Below are positions 24,238-37,198 of a stretch of 64,000 bases of DNA, piece by piece. The stretch is from Azolla caroliniana (taxonomy: Eukaryota; Polypodiophyta): positions 4,030,001 through 4,094,000 of the forward strand of contig JBHGNT010000021.1 in assembly GCA_043228905.1 (NCBI GenBank). The letters are read 5' to 3'. The position numbers were made by a program, and so were the translations under genes. The notes beneath the pieces are model-generated. The model saw only the letters and a program-made list of their open reading frames with translations. It had not been told where the DNA came from and searched no databases. Position 1 is the first letter of the stretch; each line of letters starts with the position of its first letter.

Positions 24238-24620
24238 TATACATACATACATACATACAAGAAAGACTCAGCGTACAACGCGTTTTTTCTTCGTCCCACC
24301 GTAGACCCTTCTCTTCTCTTCTTCTTCTCTTCTATTCAAAGGAATACGGTCGTCTGTATGTATAATGGAGATATACATACGATTAGGATCGTATAATTTT
24401 ACATATACATACGTTTACTGTTGTATATCATTCACATATACATATATATGAATACGGTCGGTCGTATACTTGTATTGGTATACATTGCATATATTCGAAT
24501 ATGGTTGTATCAATTACATATATACAAATACGGTCGCATACCTTATATACGAATACACCTTCAATACCCTTCACCATACCTAATGTATCGAATATACACC
24601 TTCAATACCCTTCACGGGAA
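24238..24620. repeat. ATAC/ATACGGTCG-rich low-complexity tract
   Basis: (ATAC)n at 24238-24258 is followed by several scattered copies of 'ATACGGTCG' and 'TATACATA', with many short palindromes. A 16-base block (CACCTTCAATACCCTT) is repeated near 24558 and 24598. Confidence 0.6.
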
Positions 24621-27100
24621 CAACCCAATATCACCATGGTTGGCTTGGCCGTCGATTTGTCTTGACCATATGTTGGGATCGTTGGGCATCCTCACCTTTT
24701 ATAGAGTTGTGTGTGTGTGTGTGTGTGATGATTTCCATTCCTGCTAAGTTGATCATACCATTGTAATGACACATAGCGCACAACTAGAAGCATAATGTCA
24801 TCGTGATTGGGCACACTCTGGGCCACACTTTTACAAGTCCCTATATGGTCCAAGGAACACGAATACGAGAGATCTTAGGGCAATCACGATTTAGCAAAGG
24901 GCTTACTATGACTATTCATCATTTTCTCGGCTCTCTCTCCTGAGTGAGAAGCTCTGGCAAGAAAGAAAAAATATATTATGCTACTTTGTGGGCATCCTTA
25001 AAGCATTTGACACAATGCCATGAAAGAAACTAACGATGTGATTACATGTCACTGGAGTGTAGGAGAATATATGATTTAATTGAGATTATTACAAGGAGAA
25101 TATGAGCACCAAATGGACAACCCAATATTGTATAATAAAGTACCATTGGAATGAAGTAAGGATACATAGATGATCTACCAACATGTTTGGAGCAGGAAGG
25201 GCAAAGTTAGACCAACAAATGTGGTGATGTTTACATTGTTCGATGTCGACAATGTCATGCCCATTTCAAAGAATCATAAGGGCTTCAAAAGCTCACGAAT
25301 TCTCGTCACTCTTTTTATGAAGATAGAGATACCAACATTTTTTAGTTGAAATTTGCCTTTCCACTATTTTCCAAGTAGTGACATTCATATGAAAATGGTG
25401 GAACCTACCCGTGGCATGTACTTATGACTTGCTCTCACTCCCTTGATAAATTTGGGTAGGCTTGCATAGCATGCAATGCTGGACATACAATTGCAAGAAT
25501 TTGGATATATATATATATATATATACAATGTTGGTAAGTGCTCAAATTAGTACTTGATTATCTTGCATGGCATGCATATAGACAATATAATTCCTTTGAC
25601 TAGTCACTACCCTATAGATTGCCTTAATTTATGACACATTACCATACCCACTTTCTCAAGCTCTCCATTATTGGTTTCATCATCTGCCCTAATTACATGG
25701 ATACACACCTTACACACGACTAAATGTGACCGTTGGACAAACACGTATCCTCAATCGAGAAGACATGGATTAATTGCTCAAATCTCAAATCCTTGTGGCT
25801 TGAGGATAACACATTATTGTATCCACTTTTTCAAGCTCTCCCATATTGGTTTAGGGTTTACTACCATGTTAAAAGTTAGTTTACTGCCACACCCATGGGA
25901 AGAAAACAAGGCCAACAACCTAACTTGTGACACCCATGTACCACATGCCCCATAACTCACTTATGTCAAATAGAGGAGATGATAATCAATTAAGGTTACC
26001 TAACAAGATCACCTTGGAGTGAGCTTTATGACCACAAGGCTAGGAGACTCCCTATATGGAGAAAACAAAGACCCTCTCCATAAATTGATAGCAGTGATCC
26101 CAAGGCTAGAGTTTGCACTCTCACATACTAGTACAATCTAGATGAAATGTCTCATGGATCATGGAGCTTTGTGGTAAGCGAATATGATAAATTTTTTGTT
26201 TATGTATTGTTTTTTAATTTTCATTTATTAAACAAGTGAATAAATTATAAGATTTATATCATTCTAGTGTCATAGGCTGCCACATTGGTCTCTTTGGAGA
26301 CATTATTATACTTCTTCTTCTCATCTTTTGCATCAAATTTGTGGAATGTGGAGGGGGAGAAAGAATGACAAAAGGAGGAGAGAGAGAGAGAGAGAAAGAA
26401 AGATATATTAACGTCTTCTAAGGCCAAAATTGGCCCATGAGACGAGAGAGAGATTAAAAGTCTTCTAAGACCAAAATTAGCCCGTGCAACAAATGATTAC
26501 AATAAGGTGATGTGTAACCAATCATTGAAAATAAAATAATGAGAGAGAGAGAGAGATGTGTGTATGAATATCGTAAAAGTACGGTAAATAATCAAACATG
26601 ACAATATCAAAAGTCCTTGTGGCATCATATTTGTATTTAATTGTTTATAAATGCGGTGTGGATATCTTTAATTGATGTTTGTAAAACACCTTTCCAATGA
26701 GACTTTGAACAAGTTTGTTCACGAATAATATTATTGTCTCATTTTGTAGTTTGTGTTTGATTTGTTTTGAGGTTTCGTGGGTTATGACATAATGGTGTAT
26801 GAGGAATGACTTTGTTATTGAAGGTTCAAAGGGTGGTTGCTTTGGCAAGTTTATTTGTTGGGAAAAGTTAGGTGTTTTGGATGAAGATGAATTGCGATTG
26901 TGTAACTTGGTTGGCCACCATCCCCCCATCTCTCTCTCTATCGCATTCAAGCATTCCTTTTTCTCTCTCTCTTTTGATCTGCACTCGCACTTGTAGAAAT
27001 TTTCAATCATAGGCCCATAGTTGAACAAATAAAATAATTATATTATGCACTCATAAAATCTTCTTCTTATTGACATATACATACACCTAGTGATTCCTCA

Positions 27101-27222
27101 TTTCCCCACATAAAGTTTTAAATGCTATCTTGTGCGTTTCGTTTGGTTGAAGATTCTCTCGTTTCCCCACATAAAGTTTAAAATGCACTTTCTTGTGTGT
27201 TTGGTTTAGTTAGAAAGCAAGG
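27101..27222. repeat. Two-copy tandem duplication, period 71 bp
   Basis: TTTCCCCACATAAAGTTT occurs at 27101 and 27172, each followed by an 'AAATGC...CTTGTG.GTTT.GTTT' block. Confidence 0.8.
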
Positions 27223-27873
27223 GCATGTCATAAAAGTATAGTTGAAGGTTGTTGTTATCTTCCTAAGGAGTACCTAACAACACCATTCAGAACTTCAAAC
27301 TTATTGTTGTGGAATAAGATGAGGTGTTGTCTGAGAGGATTGAAGTGTCTTCGGGTGGACAATGGCCTAAATTGATCTTTATACATTCATGTTAGGAGAA
27401 TGATTTCACGTTGTCTTGTTGTATGCCATATGGGATTGATTCCTGGTTAGACTAGACACAGAGATATTTTTTTGATGTCCACGGGACACCGACTACAATG
27501 AAACTTTATGTTTGGTTTGCATAAAGGTTTTTGCCAAAATATTATGGAACTCCAAACAAGTGGGTACATTAATATTTTGAGTTCCCGTCTATGACCTAAT
27601 TATTTAGATGAAACAAACATGTATTTTATCACAAACATAACTTACCTCACTGTCACATTTGGACTCTTTATGTAAGAGGTTGATTATGTGTTCTATTGGC
27701 CAATGTCAGCAATCTCTTTATTTTTTACCATTTTCTTTTGTTTCATTATGTTCAACCACTAGTCTAAATCATCCTACTTTGAGGTTTTAGAATGAAGAAG
27801 AATCAAATTCATTAAATATTATAACTCTACAAGTCACCTAAGAGATATCAAACAAACACATCAACCATCTTTT

Positions 27874-27890
27874 AATATTACCTACTACCT
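27874..27890. repeat. Target-site duplication of the LINE, left copy
   Basis: The 17-mer AATATTACCTACTACCT is repeated exactly at 28571-28587 on the other side of the LINE fragment. Confidence 0.85.
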
Positions 27891-28570
27891 TCTTCTTCTT
27901 CTTCTTTTTTCCAAAAAAAAACTCCTTCCATTAGTTATAAAATTTTACAAATGAGACGATTATGTACAAATCCCTGAAGGGACGCGATAGTTCCATCTTA
28001 TGTGGATGCCCACTGACTCAAGAAAGGGAGAGGACGACCATTGTTGGATGAAGGCTATTCGTTGTCTTTCAACTCCCTCGGAGCCGCCCTTAAGGCCATC
28101 ATATTGGCTCTTCAGAGTGGCTACAATTTCACTCTATATCTCTTGCAGTAACCTTGTTGGATGTGCAATTTGGTTGGAGAAGACTCGCCTACATCGTTGT
28201 TTCCATAGAATCCAAAGGGTTATTGGGTTGACCAATTCCAACACCCCTTGAGATTTTTCATTAAGAGGAGTGGAGTGGACATTGCCACTGGAGGAGAAAA
28301 GGACCTCTTGTGCTTTTATCACCAAAGTCATCACCTCCTCCTGATGCTCGTATTTGCCAATTGCGGCCTGCCATGATAGCCAACATATATTTCTCCACTT
28401 GATTGAGCCTTGCACCTGGCATAATTGCAACAAGCGGCCAACCCCCCACCATATTCGATGGGACGTCGGGCAGTCCCACAGAGCGTGTCGTATTGATTCT
28501 ACTACATGTGGGCACTCTACACAATTAGGAGAGCTAAGGTTCCCACGTTGCCATGCTCCCACCGGTAGGG
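27891..28570 (-). mobile_element. 5'-truncated LINE (non-LTR retrotransposon) insertion
   Basis: The 680-bp insert is bounded by an exact 17-bp duplication. On the minus strand it begins inside the last coding domain. It ends in an A-rich (GAA)n-like tail next to 27891. This is the structure left by target-primed reverse transcription with 5' truncation. It is minus-strand and unrelated to the LTR elements further right. Confidence 0.88.
28134..28562 (-). pseudogene. LINE ORF2 C-terminal zinc-binding (zf-RVT) fragment
   Basis: The frame of 142 codons contains the zf-RVT pattern of plant LINE ORF2 proteins: 'CVEC', then 'ESIRHALWDCP', then 'HRIW'. The later 'LWILWKQRCRRVF' is also typical of the region after that domain (family form IWxxRNxxVF). 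It lacks reverse transcriptase and endonuclease, so it is inactive. Confidence 0.85.
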
Positions 28571-28587
28571 AATATTACCTACTACCT
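28571..28587. repeat. Target-site duplication of the LINE, right copy
   Basis: Exact copy of the 17-mer at 27874-27890. Confidence 0.85.
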
Positions 28588-31500
28588 CTTTATGAATGTT
28601 CATGGTTAAAACAAATTATCCTCTCGCAATATTAAAATAGTTGTTTGGTGTGAGGGGTTCTAAGGTTATTTTGTCAATATTCAAACTTGGCACCTTGGGA
28701 AGCTACAATAGTTATTGCGTATGCAATTCGAGTAATCAAATTCTACCAAAGAAGAGATATTCCATAAGTAATTATATAAATGTTATCTTTTCAAGCTCCT
28801 CACTCTATGGCATGCATATATTATTGTGTTTGGTAAAGGTCAATGTTTTACAAATTACAACATTGATGTAATGTCGAATTGTTAGTTCAAAATATTGAAT
28901 AAGAGAACCCATAGATAGTTTAGATTTCTATAAAAAAATAATAATTTGATATCTCAAGAGTCACGGAAACCTAAAATATTGTTTTGTGAAGAAAAAGATT
29001 TTTTCATGTTACATGAGGATTATTTGTAACATTATTATGTGCAATTTGCTAGACTTTGGGTACGATAGCTCAATCCTTATTTATCTTATCCATTTGGAAT
29101 GTGTATATGCACGACCTAACATGTATTTAATGTTCCATTGTTTAGTTCATGTTATACGCTTCATTCACATTGTGTTGGCCGTAATCATATAGTGGTGTCG
29201 TTAGGCAACCCACTTACTTAAAGGGTTGTCAAATATTGTTATGGGGAAGCTAGGGTAAGAGTGAAACAAGTTTTGGAGACATTGACATGGTAGCTAGAGG
29301 GACAATATGACAAGTGTTGACTTAAGAGGTGGCAAGGACACGAAATCATATCCTTATAGGATCAACAAGAGGCAACACTTAGTTTTTGGAGCACCCAAAT
29401 CACATTGCTAGAAGGTTATGATAAAGTTACAAATACATGAACTTTCTATGCTTGAAAGTTGAGATCTCTTTGTTATGCAACTTCATTCTTGTAGGACCCC
29501 ATAAATGTTGTTTTTGCAAGAAATAATCTATGAAATCAAGACTTTCCGTGTGACGATCCTAAACCTTTACAACAAGCATTTGAAATTACCTTTGAAGTTC
29601 ATATGGAAAGTTTCAACTTCAATTAATGCCAACCACTGAGTAGTTAGAGGAGAAAGTCTTGAAGTGTATTTTGCATTTTCACTATAGAGGATTGGAAATT
29701 GTCAAACAAAATCCGCGTGATGATTTAACTACTCTTACTATTATAACGATCATAACATCATTAAAAAGAAAATTTGAAAAGCAATATGGATCGCGTAATT
29801 ACTTTAAGGAACTTAATTACATAATACACAATATTAGGGAAGTAGTTTGACATGATAAATTAGTATCAATGATGACTACGATAGAGTAAAACTATGATGA
29901 ACCTCTCTCTCTCTCTAGGTAAAACACACAATTATTTTAATTGTATGTAAAATCCAGTTGTTACAACTTCTTAGTCTCCTCTCCTATGTAGGGAGAGGGA
30001 CATCTTATAAAGCCATCAGAAAATGTGAATATTCGCTTGAGGAAATGATCCACACATGCTCTAACATCCGAAAATTCCACATAAGAATGCCTTTCAATTT
30101 CTTCAAATCGGGTTTTACCCCACTCACGTCTTTTACCCCACTCACGTCTACTATCAAACATGAAAGCGTTACACATATTTTTATTGTGTTGTAGTCCGCA
30201 ATAGAATGATTTAAGTTGGATATATAGCATCCTTTATATTAACTATGAGATAAGGGAGTTACATCATTGGGAGTTATAAGGTTATGAGAAAGCCATGTCC
30301 AGGTTACAATGCACAAACATGTTGGATAGTTGTAGAGCCACACATGTGCACCCACTACTCTTGGGATCACATACATTGAACAATTGAGTTAGATACCTCA
30401 ACATGTAATAGTCTAGTTGATGAATCAATGTCTAAGTTACTAAGGTAATACATGATGTGACTCCACATGAGTGATATTATGGATGGAAGTTGAACATGTT
30501 GCATTTCAAGGTTTTCTGATGGATAAAGTATGTCGATGTCCCAATTTGAAGGTTGGAACCCAAATCAACGAAAATATCTTTTCACCCTCTACTAGCTTGA
30601 ACAAAAAGGCTACAAGTACTTGAATATGACTACTTGAATAGCTTGAATGTAAGTGGAAAGGATGTGTCCGATGAAATGACATTGTGGTATGCTCTTTAAA
30701 GCCAACCAAAATTGTGATAGCCGAGGATGACGCTAAAGCTGACATCAATATTGGACTAAGCCAAACACAATTTAAAGATCACAACTTGACTTTGAGGTTA
30801 ATGAGCAACTCATATGAGTTCTCGAACCCTTGATCACTATACATGATGACACAATGTGATTGTGGCCTAATTTGATAAAGCCAACGCTAAGTTGCTAGAC
30901 TATCACAATAAATATCGAAGCTTTGATTATTATCGATTAAGCTAATGCTGAGGGATATGATATGGGAGCAAGGAAAAGAATGGATTAAGTGTGCTTAACC
31001 ATATTGACTATACCTGAGTAAGGAGATGAGACAAACATAAAATACCACAGGTGTCCCATACTCCAAATATTACCTTATGTTATACCTTGGTAGTTGAACA
31101 ATGAACAATGGATCTAACCACACACGCTTACCCTCACCAATAGATTCTCGACAACATCTCAAGATTTCATATGGGGATTGCTACTCTTGTTTATAGCACA
31201 ACACTTAAGGCTCCTATACCACCACATGTTTCCTCGAGCCATAGGTTCTTATGGGCTTGTCCTCATTCCTAGGATAATTGGTTTCCCAACTATCCTACTC
31301 TTAAAAACTAGCTTTAGAATTGGTCCTTAAGGTTAAGCCTATAACATATTACTTGTTTTCAAAACATTGCACTCTTGCAATGAAAAATCAAAATTGGGCA
31401 AATTAGATGTAAGAACATGCTCATTCTCCAAGTGGCATTATTCGTAGTTCAATCCAACCATTTAATTTTGAATTCTCAAATTTGTTTACATCTCAATGTT

Positions 31501-31677
31501 TAGTTCAAGCATTGAGTTTTTTTCTACCAAATGAGGTTTAGAAGATACATCTTGTGAGTTACTAGATCTTTTGTGGTTATTATGTTTTCATCAAAACCCA
31601 TAAGTTCTTTCAAGTGATGACATGGAAAACAAGATGGTTGTCAACCCCATAAGGAAAATCAAGGTGATAGGCAAATG
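28588..31677. other. AT-rich intergenic, no supported gene
   Basis: Frames are short and without known domains on both strands. A 20-bp direct repeat (TTTTACCCCACTCACGTCTx) is at about 30112-30150. Some of the sequence may be old repeat, but nothing is diagnostic. Confidence 0.45.
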
Positions 31678-31682
31678 AACTG
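31678..31682. repeat. Target duplication of Copia-1, left copy
   Basis: AACTG stands before the 5' LTR. AACTA follows the 3' LTR at 37199-37203. Four of five bases agree. Confidence 0.55.
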
Positions 31683-32096
31683 TGTTGAGAATCAAGCTCA
31701 ACTTGGTCTAGTGTGTGAACTCACCTTGAGAGTGAAGAGACACCTCAACGGTCAAGAGTCACCATTATGTCACCACTTTGTATTCTAGCATTTAGTATGA
31801 GTCATAGAATCATATTCTATGACACATAACTTATGAGCTTTCACATTCCCCATGCTCCATGAGCCTTGTAGTTAATGAGGAGAGAGGGTGACTACATAAA
31901 GCAGCCTCCTCCCACCTTGTATAATGTTGAGTCTTTCTCCTTTGTCAATATACCTTTAACTTGCGTGTCTTTCTCCTTTGTCAATATACCTTTAACTTGC
32001 GTGTCTCTCTCACTCACACACACACACACTCTCTCATACACACACATAACTCATATCACTTCCGCTTCACAAGAATCAATCTCTTGATTTTTTACA
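31683..32096 (+). repeat. Copia-1 5' LTR
   Basis: It begins TGTTGAGAATC and ends TTTTTTACA (TG...CA). At 414 bp it is longer than the 3' LTR, mainly because a 36-bp block (TCTTTCTCCTTTG...TTGCGTG) is duplicated in tandem. Confidence 0.92.
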
Positions 32097-32108
32097 TTGT
32101 ATCAGAGC
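32097..32108 (+). promoter_or_regulatory. Copia-1 primer binding site (initiator tRNA-Met type)
   Basis: TTGTATCAGAGC directly follows the 5' LTR. It differs by one base from TGGTATCAGAGC, the usual plant copia site for initiator tRNA-Met. Confidence 0.75.
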
Positions 32109-32255
32109 GATTTGGTAGCTCGATCTAGCCCATTCGCCTTATCGTGATCGTGTGTTGTGCTCTACGCCGACGACCAAGAACCAGCTCATCGCTATCGTAG
32201 CTTCGCTACATAGCTCGCATTCGAAGAGAGAAGAAGAAGAAGAAGAATCGAGATA

Positions 32256-35200
32256 ATGAATACTCAAATGGGGAGCGCTCTCCCTACCGAGAAGTTGGAT
32301 CGAAACAACTTCGCATCTTGGGAGTACAAGATGCACCAATACCTTGTCGGACAAGGCTATTGGAGCTACATCAAAGGAGTGCATGAAGACCTACCCGCCG
32401 AAGCGGCTCCCGGATATGTGACATGGGAGAAAGCCGCAAGCCGCGTGATGTATTGTTTGGCGACATGTGTTCACGACCACATGCTCGGTTACATTCGAGA
32501 AGCCAAGACGCTGAAGGAAGCGTGGGAAAATCTACGAAAGATTTTCACCGCCAACACGACCGCGAGGAAGCTTCAACTCCGCCAAGAGTTGAACAACATT
32601 CAACAAAGGGACATGTTCATCACGACATACACCTTGAAGATCAAGGAACTTTGCGACTCGCTTGGCTCAATAAGCGTAAGTATAGATGATGATGAGATGG
32701 TGCAAATATGCCTCGGCGGCCTCGCACCACGGTTCGGCGCGATGCGAACCACTGTTCTAGCATGGGAGAAATCTCCCTCCTTCTTCGAGCTCCAATCAAT
32801 GCTATTGGTCGAAGAAAACCACGTGCGTACAAGGAGCAATGAGGCGGAAGGCCACATGCTCTACACGCACTCTAATGGAGGAAGAGGACGCAGACGAGCG
32901 AGAGGCCGATTCGACCAAGGACAAGGCGGACGAGGTCCGACCTACGACAACAACTCCCAATTTCGGCCGCAAAACGGAGGCCAACGAGGAACCTTTGCAA
33001 GAAGGGGGAGCTTCCACTCAGGCCCGAGCCGTCAAAACGCAACCAAATGCGGATATTGCGGAAAGCTTGGCCACCACGAAGAAGAGTGCCGAAAGAAGAT
33101 GCGTGAATCGGCTTCCACAAGCCGACAACTCACGAATTACGCGCACAATTCCGACTACGAAGAGTATAGCGGAATGTACGGGCACAACTCCGACTACGAG
33201 GATCGTGGCGGAATGTACGCATACAACTCCGACCGTGGCGGAATGTTCATGATGAAACATAGAGCAAAGCCTATGTCGGCCTTTACCTCAACTAGTGCCC
33301 TCAATCCAGAGGACGTATGGTTTGTTGACTCTGGAGCCTCAAACCATATGACATCCCACAAAGAATGGTTTCTCGAACTTCGAGAGACGGAGCGACCTGG
33401 TTATGTCGAAACCGGAGATGACACTACACACCCGATTCGGCACATCTGCAACATTCCGTTCAGCGAAAGAGGTAAGCAAACATACATTAAAAATGTCTTG
33501 CATGTACCCACCATCACAAAGAATTTGGTCTCGGTCGGCCAAATGGTTGAGCAAGGGATGCAAGTACGATTCGACCAAGAAGGGTGCTTCATCGAAAAAG
33601 AAGGCCGAATCATCGCACGTGGAAGAAGAGAGGGCCGGATGTTCATTCTCGATTCGCACAAGATGAAATCCGCCATGTTCGCAAAAAGCACGAAAGCCGA
33701 CTCCAACATAGAGCTATGGCATAAGCGAATCGGCCACATCAATCTTAACAAACTCAAAGCAATGAAATCGAAAGGAGTCGTCATCAGACTCCCGACATTC
33801 AAAGAGAACGAGATTGAAGGTGTATGCGAAGCGTGCCAATTCGGCAAGCAACACCGACACCCATTTCCGAAGGAGCGGAATGTGAGCAAAGGCGTACTCG
33901 ACGTAATTCATTCCGATGTATGGGGTCCAGCTCAAATGGTGACATTCGGCGGATGCCGCTATTAGGTGCTCTTCATAGACGACTTTTCTAGGCACACTTG
34001 GATCTACCCGATGCGACAAAAGAGCGAAGTGTTCGGACACTTCCAAAAGTTCAAGAATGAAGTCGAGAAAGCCACGGGCCGACATGTACGATGCCTTCGA
34101 TCGGATGGCGGCAAGGAGTACTTCTCGGATGATTTCACGGCGTATCTCCGAAAGGAAGGAATTCGGCGAGAATTCACTTGCCGATACACTCCGCAACAAA
34201 ACGGAGTAGCCGAGCGCAAAAATCGGCACATCCTCGAAGTAGCACATGCCATGATGAACGAGAAGCATATGCCCAAGTCATATTGGGCCGAGGCGGCAAA
34301 TACGGCTGTCTACCTAATGAACCGGTGCACAACATCCGGCGTGGACGAGGTCACTCCGCACGAAAGATTCTTCGAAAAAAAGCCGAATCTATCACATGTT
34401 CGGATATTCGGCTCCATTGCATACGTGCACATCCCCGACGAGAAGCGTCAAAAGCTCGACCCGAAGTCGGAGAAATGTATCCTCGTAGGATACTCATTGG
34501 AGCAAAAGGGGTACAAGTGCTACAACCCCTCAACTCGAAAATCTCGGGTAAGTCGAGACGTCCTCTTTGACGAGTCTGCATCCTGGTACGCACCAGAGAC
34601 AACTCCGACTCCGACTCCACTCGACCCAGAATCCGCTGAACAAGAGATAGAGGATGAAGATCATTCTACGGCCATGTTCGAAGAAAGTCCGATCACGACC
34701 CGACTGAGCGGACCACAAGAGCCTTTGAGCGATCGAAGCACATCACGGCCTAGCCCGAAGATGGACAAAGGCAAGACGAAAATGGCGGAATACGAAGACG
34801 ATCGCTTCACCAACGATGAGTCAACTCACTCACTCGACAGTGAGTTTGACGGTTTTGAGGTACCAATCGGAGCAAAGAAAGCCCTCATCTCTGCAAATGA
34901 AAAGCTCCGCCGATCCACTCGTGAAAAGAACCCCGTAAGTCGATTCAGCTACAACGATTACATGGCGTACCATTACGCCTTTATGATGAAGGTAGCGACA
35001 GTACGGGAGCCGGAAACCTTTTCAGAAGCCGCGAAGGACCCGCGATGGATCGAAGCAATGAACGAGGAGATGCAGGCACTATGGAAGAACGAGACGTGGG
35101 ATCTCGTTCCCACCTCACCACACAAAAAGGCGATCGAATGCAGATGGATCTACAAGGTGAAGTATAACGCCGATGGCTCCGTAAACCACTACAAAGCTTG

Positions 35201-36575
35201 ACTCGTAGTGAAAGGATACGCTCAGACGCATGGCGTCGACTACGAAGAGACCTTTGCCCCAGTGGCAAAGATGACAACGGTGCGGACCGTAATTGCGCTT
35301 GCCGCGGCGAAAGGGTGGCACCTCCATCAAATGGACGTCAAGAACGCCTTTCTACAAGGTGAATTAGAAGAGGAGGTGTACATGATACAACCACCCGGCT
35401 TCAACTCGAGCACCCATCCGAAAGCTGTATGCCGACTCAAGAAGCCACTCTACGGCCTCAAGCAAGCACCGCGTGCTTGGCATTCGAAGATAACGCAATA
35501 TCTTCATCAAATCGGCTTCCGTATGTCAAAATCGGACAACTCCCTCTACATCCGAAGCGATTCCGCAAGTCCGATCGTCATCATTTTATATGTGGATGAC
35601 CTAGTCATTGGAGGTGAGCATCTCGTCGAAATCAATAAGGTCAAATCCCTTCTTTCCGACAAGTTCGAGATGACGGACATGAAGGAGCTCCACTACTTCC
35701 TCGGCATCGAGGTAATTCGGACTTCGGCCGGAATCATGATCTCTCAACGGCACTACATCCTCAACTTGTTATACAAGTTCGGGATGGCTGAGTGCAAATC
35801 CGTGGCAACCCCGCTCGATCGTAATCTCAAACTGGATGCGAACTCCGGCACCAAAGCGTGTGAGCCGACTCAGTATCGGCAACTCATCGGGAGTCTCATC
35901 TACCTCACGATCACTCGACCCGATCTTAGTTATCCGGTCGGTCTCCTTAGCCAATTCATGCAAACACCGCGTGATACTCACTTGGATTGCGCTAAGCGAG
36001 TTCTACGATACGTGAGCGACACAATGGATTGCGGCATCCTCTACAAGACCGCAATGCCAATACAACTCAAGGGGTACACAGACGTTGATTGGGCCGGCTA
36101 CAAAGCTGATAGAAGATCAACCTCCGGATTTGTTTTCTCCCTCGACAGCGGAGCAATATCCTGGAGTAGCAAGAAGTAGCCTACTGTCGCTCTTTCGAGT
36201 ACGGAGGCGGAATACAGGGGCGTAGCCGTAGCTGCGTGTGAAGCCGTATGGCTCAAGAGGATTTTGAAGGATTTGGGCGTACCCATCAAGGATCCGACTT
36301 CCCTTTACTGCGACAACATGAGCAACATCTATCTGGCTCGGAACCCGGTGTTCCACGCGCGGACAAAGCACATCGAAGTGCACTATCACTTCATTCGAGA
36401 GCGCGTTCTAGCTGGCGATGTCGACCTACAACACATTAACACCAATCTTCAAACGGCCGACATCTTCACTAAAGCCTTAGGTGCTGACAAGCTATGGCAA
36501 TTCATGACCGGTCTCGGATTGACGATCCCTGATCTGCCAAGCTTGAGGGGGAGTACTGAAGACACTACGCAATAA
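32256..36575 (+). pseudogene. Copia-1 gag-pol polyprotein with three in-frame stops
   Basis: A single reading frame of 1440 codons is kept from ATG 32256 to TAA 36575, apart from TAG at 33963, TGA at 35199 and TAG at 36177. Domains by approximate codon: gag 1-255, CCHC knuckle near 263-276 (CGYCGKLGHHEEEC), protease DSGASNH near 357, pre-integrase HxxxH block near 487, integrase DDE residues near 552, 615 and 650, RT from about 955 with YVDDL near 1111, and RNase H 'DWAGYKADRRSTSG' near 1277. The stop at 33963 falls in the integrase. That at 35199 stands where relatives have arginine (CGA to TGA) and that at 36177 where relatives have glutamine (CAG to TAG). No frameshift is seen. The product would be non-functional unless stops are read through. 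Confidence 0.92.
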
Positions 36576-36813
36576 CGCGTAGATTCTGCAACCACACACC
36601 GTAGCACCAAAGAGCCGATCTACCGCGGAAAGCCGCGAAGAAAGACGCAAGCCGAAGCACATACTTCATAACTACGCACAACGCAAGCTGGAGCACGGAT
36701 TCCGCAACTCCGCATAAAGCGAGTCGACGCGAGTTGACGCGGACTCCCGAACGTGAATTGAAGCGGATTTCGGATACCTTCTGAAACCGACCCGACTTGA
36801 GCTTGAGGGGGCG

Positions 36814-37198
36814 TGTTGAGAATCAAGCTCAACTTGGTCTAGTGTGTGAACTCACCTTGAGAGTGAAGAGACACCTCAACGGTCAAGAGTCACCATTATG
36901 TCACCACTTTGTATTCTAGCATTTAGTATGAGTCATAGAATCATATTCTATGACACATAACTTATGAGCTTTCACATTCCCCATGCTCCATGAGCCTTGT
37001 AGTTAATGAGGAGAGAGGGTGACTACATAAAGCACCCTCCTCCTACCTTGTATAATGTTGAGTCTTTCTCCTTTGTCAATATACCTTTAACTTGCGTATT
37101 CCTTGTCTCTCTCACTCACACACACACACTCTCTCTCATACACACACATAACTCATATCACTTCCGCTTCACAAGAATCAATCTCTTGATTTTTTACA
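36814..37198 (+). repeat. Copia-1 3' LTR
   Basis: 385 bp, TG...CA. Apart from the missing 36-bp duplicate, a local rearrangement at 'GCGTATTCCTTG' and a CA/CT repeat-length change, it differs from the 5' LTR by about two substitutions. Confidence 0.92.

Larger units (their letters stand above)
23497..27873. other. Intergenic, microsatellite-rich
   Basis: It contains the upstream region of the RRT-like gene, a 200-codon plus frame at 23785-24396 of low-complexity basic composition that I do not believe, a tandem duplication at 24094-24199, (ATAC)n and ATACGGTCG-rich tracts (24238-24620), (GT)n at 24706-24727, (TA)n at about 25508-25525, (GA)n at about 26378-26394 and 26541-26554, and a repeat at 27101-27222. 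No gene is supported. Confidence 0.5.
31683..37198 (+). mobile_element. Copia-1: complete Ty1/copia LTR retrotransposon with broken polyprotein
   Basis: All structural parts are present: 5' LTR (31683-32096), initiator-Met-type primer site, one gag-pol frame, polypurine tract TTGAGGGGGCG (36803-36813) and 3' LTR (36814-37198). The domain order is gag, protease, integrase, RT, RNase H, as in copia. The LTRs differ by only about two substitutions plus a few indels, so the insertion looks recent, yet the polyprotein holds three stops. Copia-2 is a close relative in the opposite orientation. Confidence 0.93.

Noticed and set aside
23785-24396. 203-codon plus frame upstream of the RRT-like gene
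   Set aside because: Basic low-complexity reading that runs through a tandem duplication and microsatellites; no domain.
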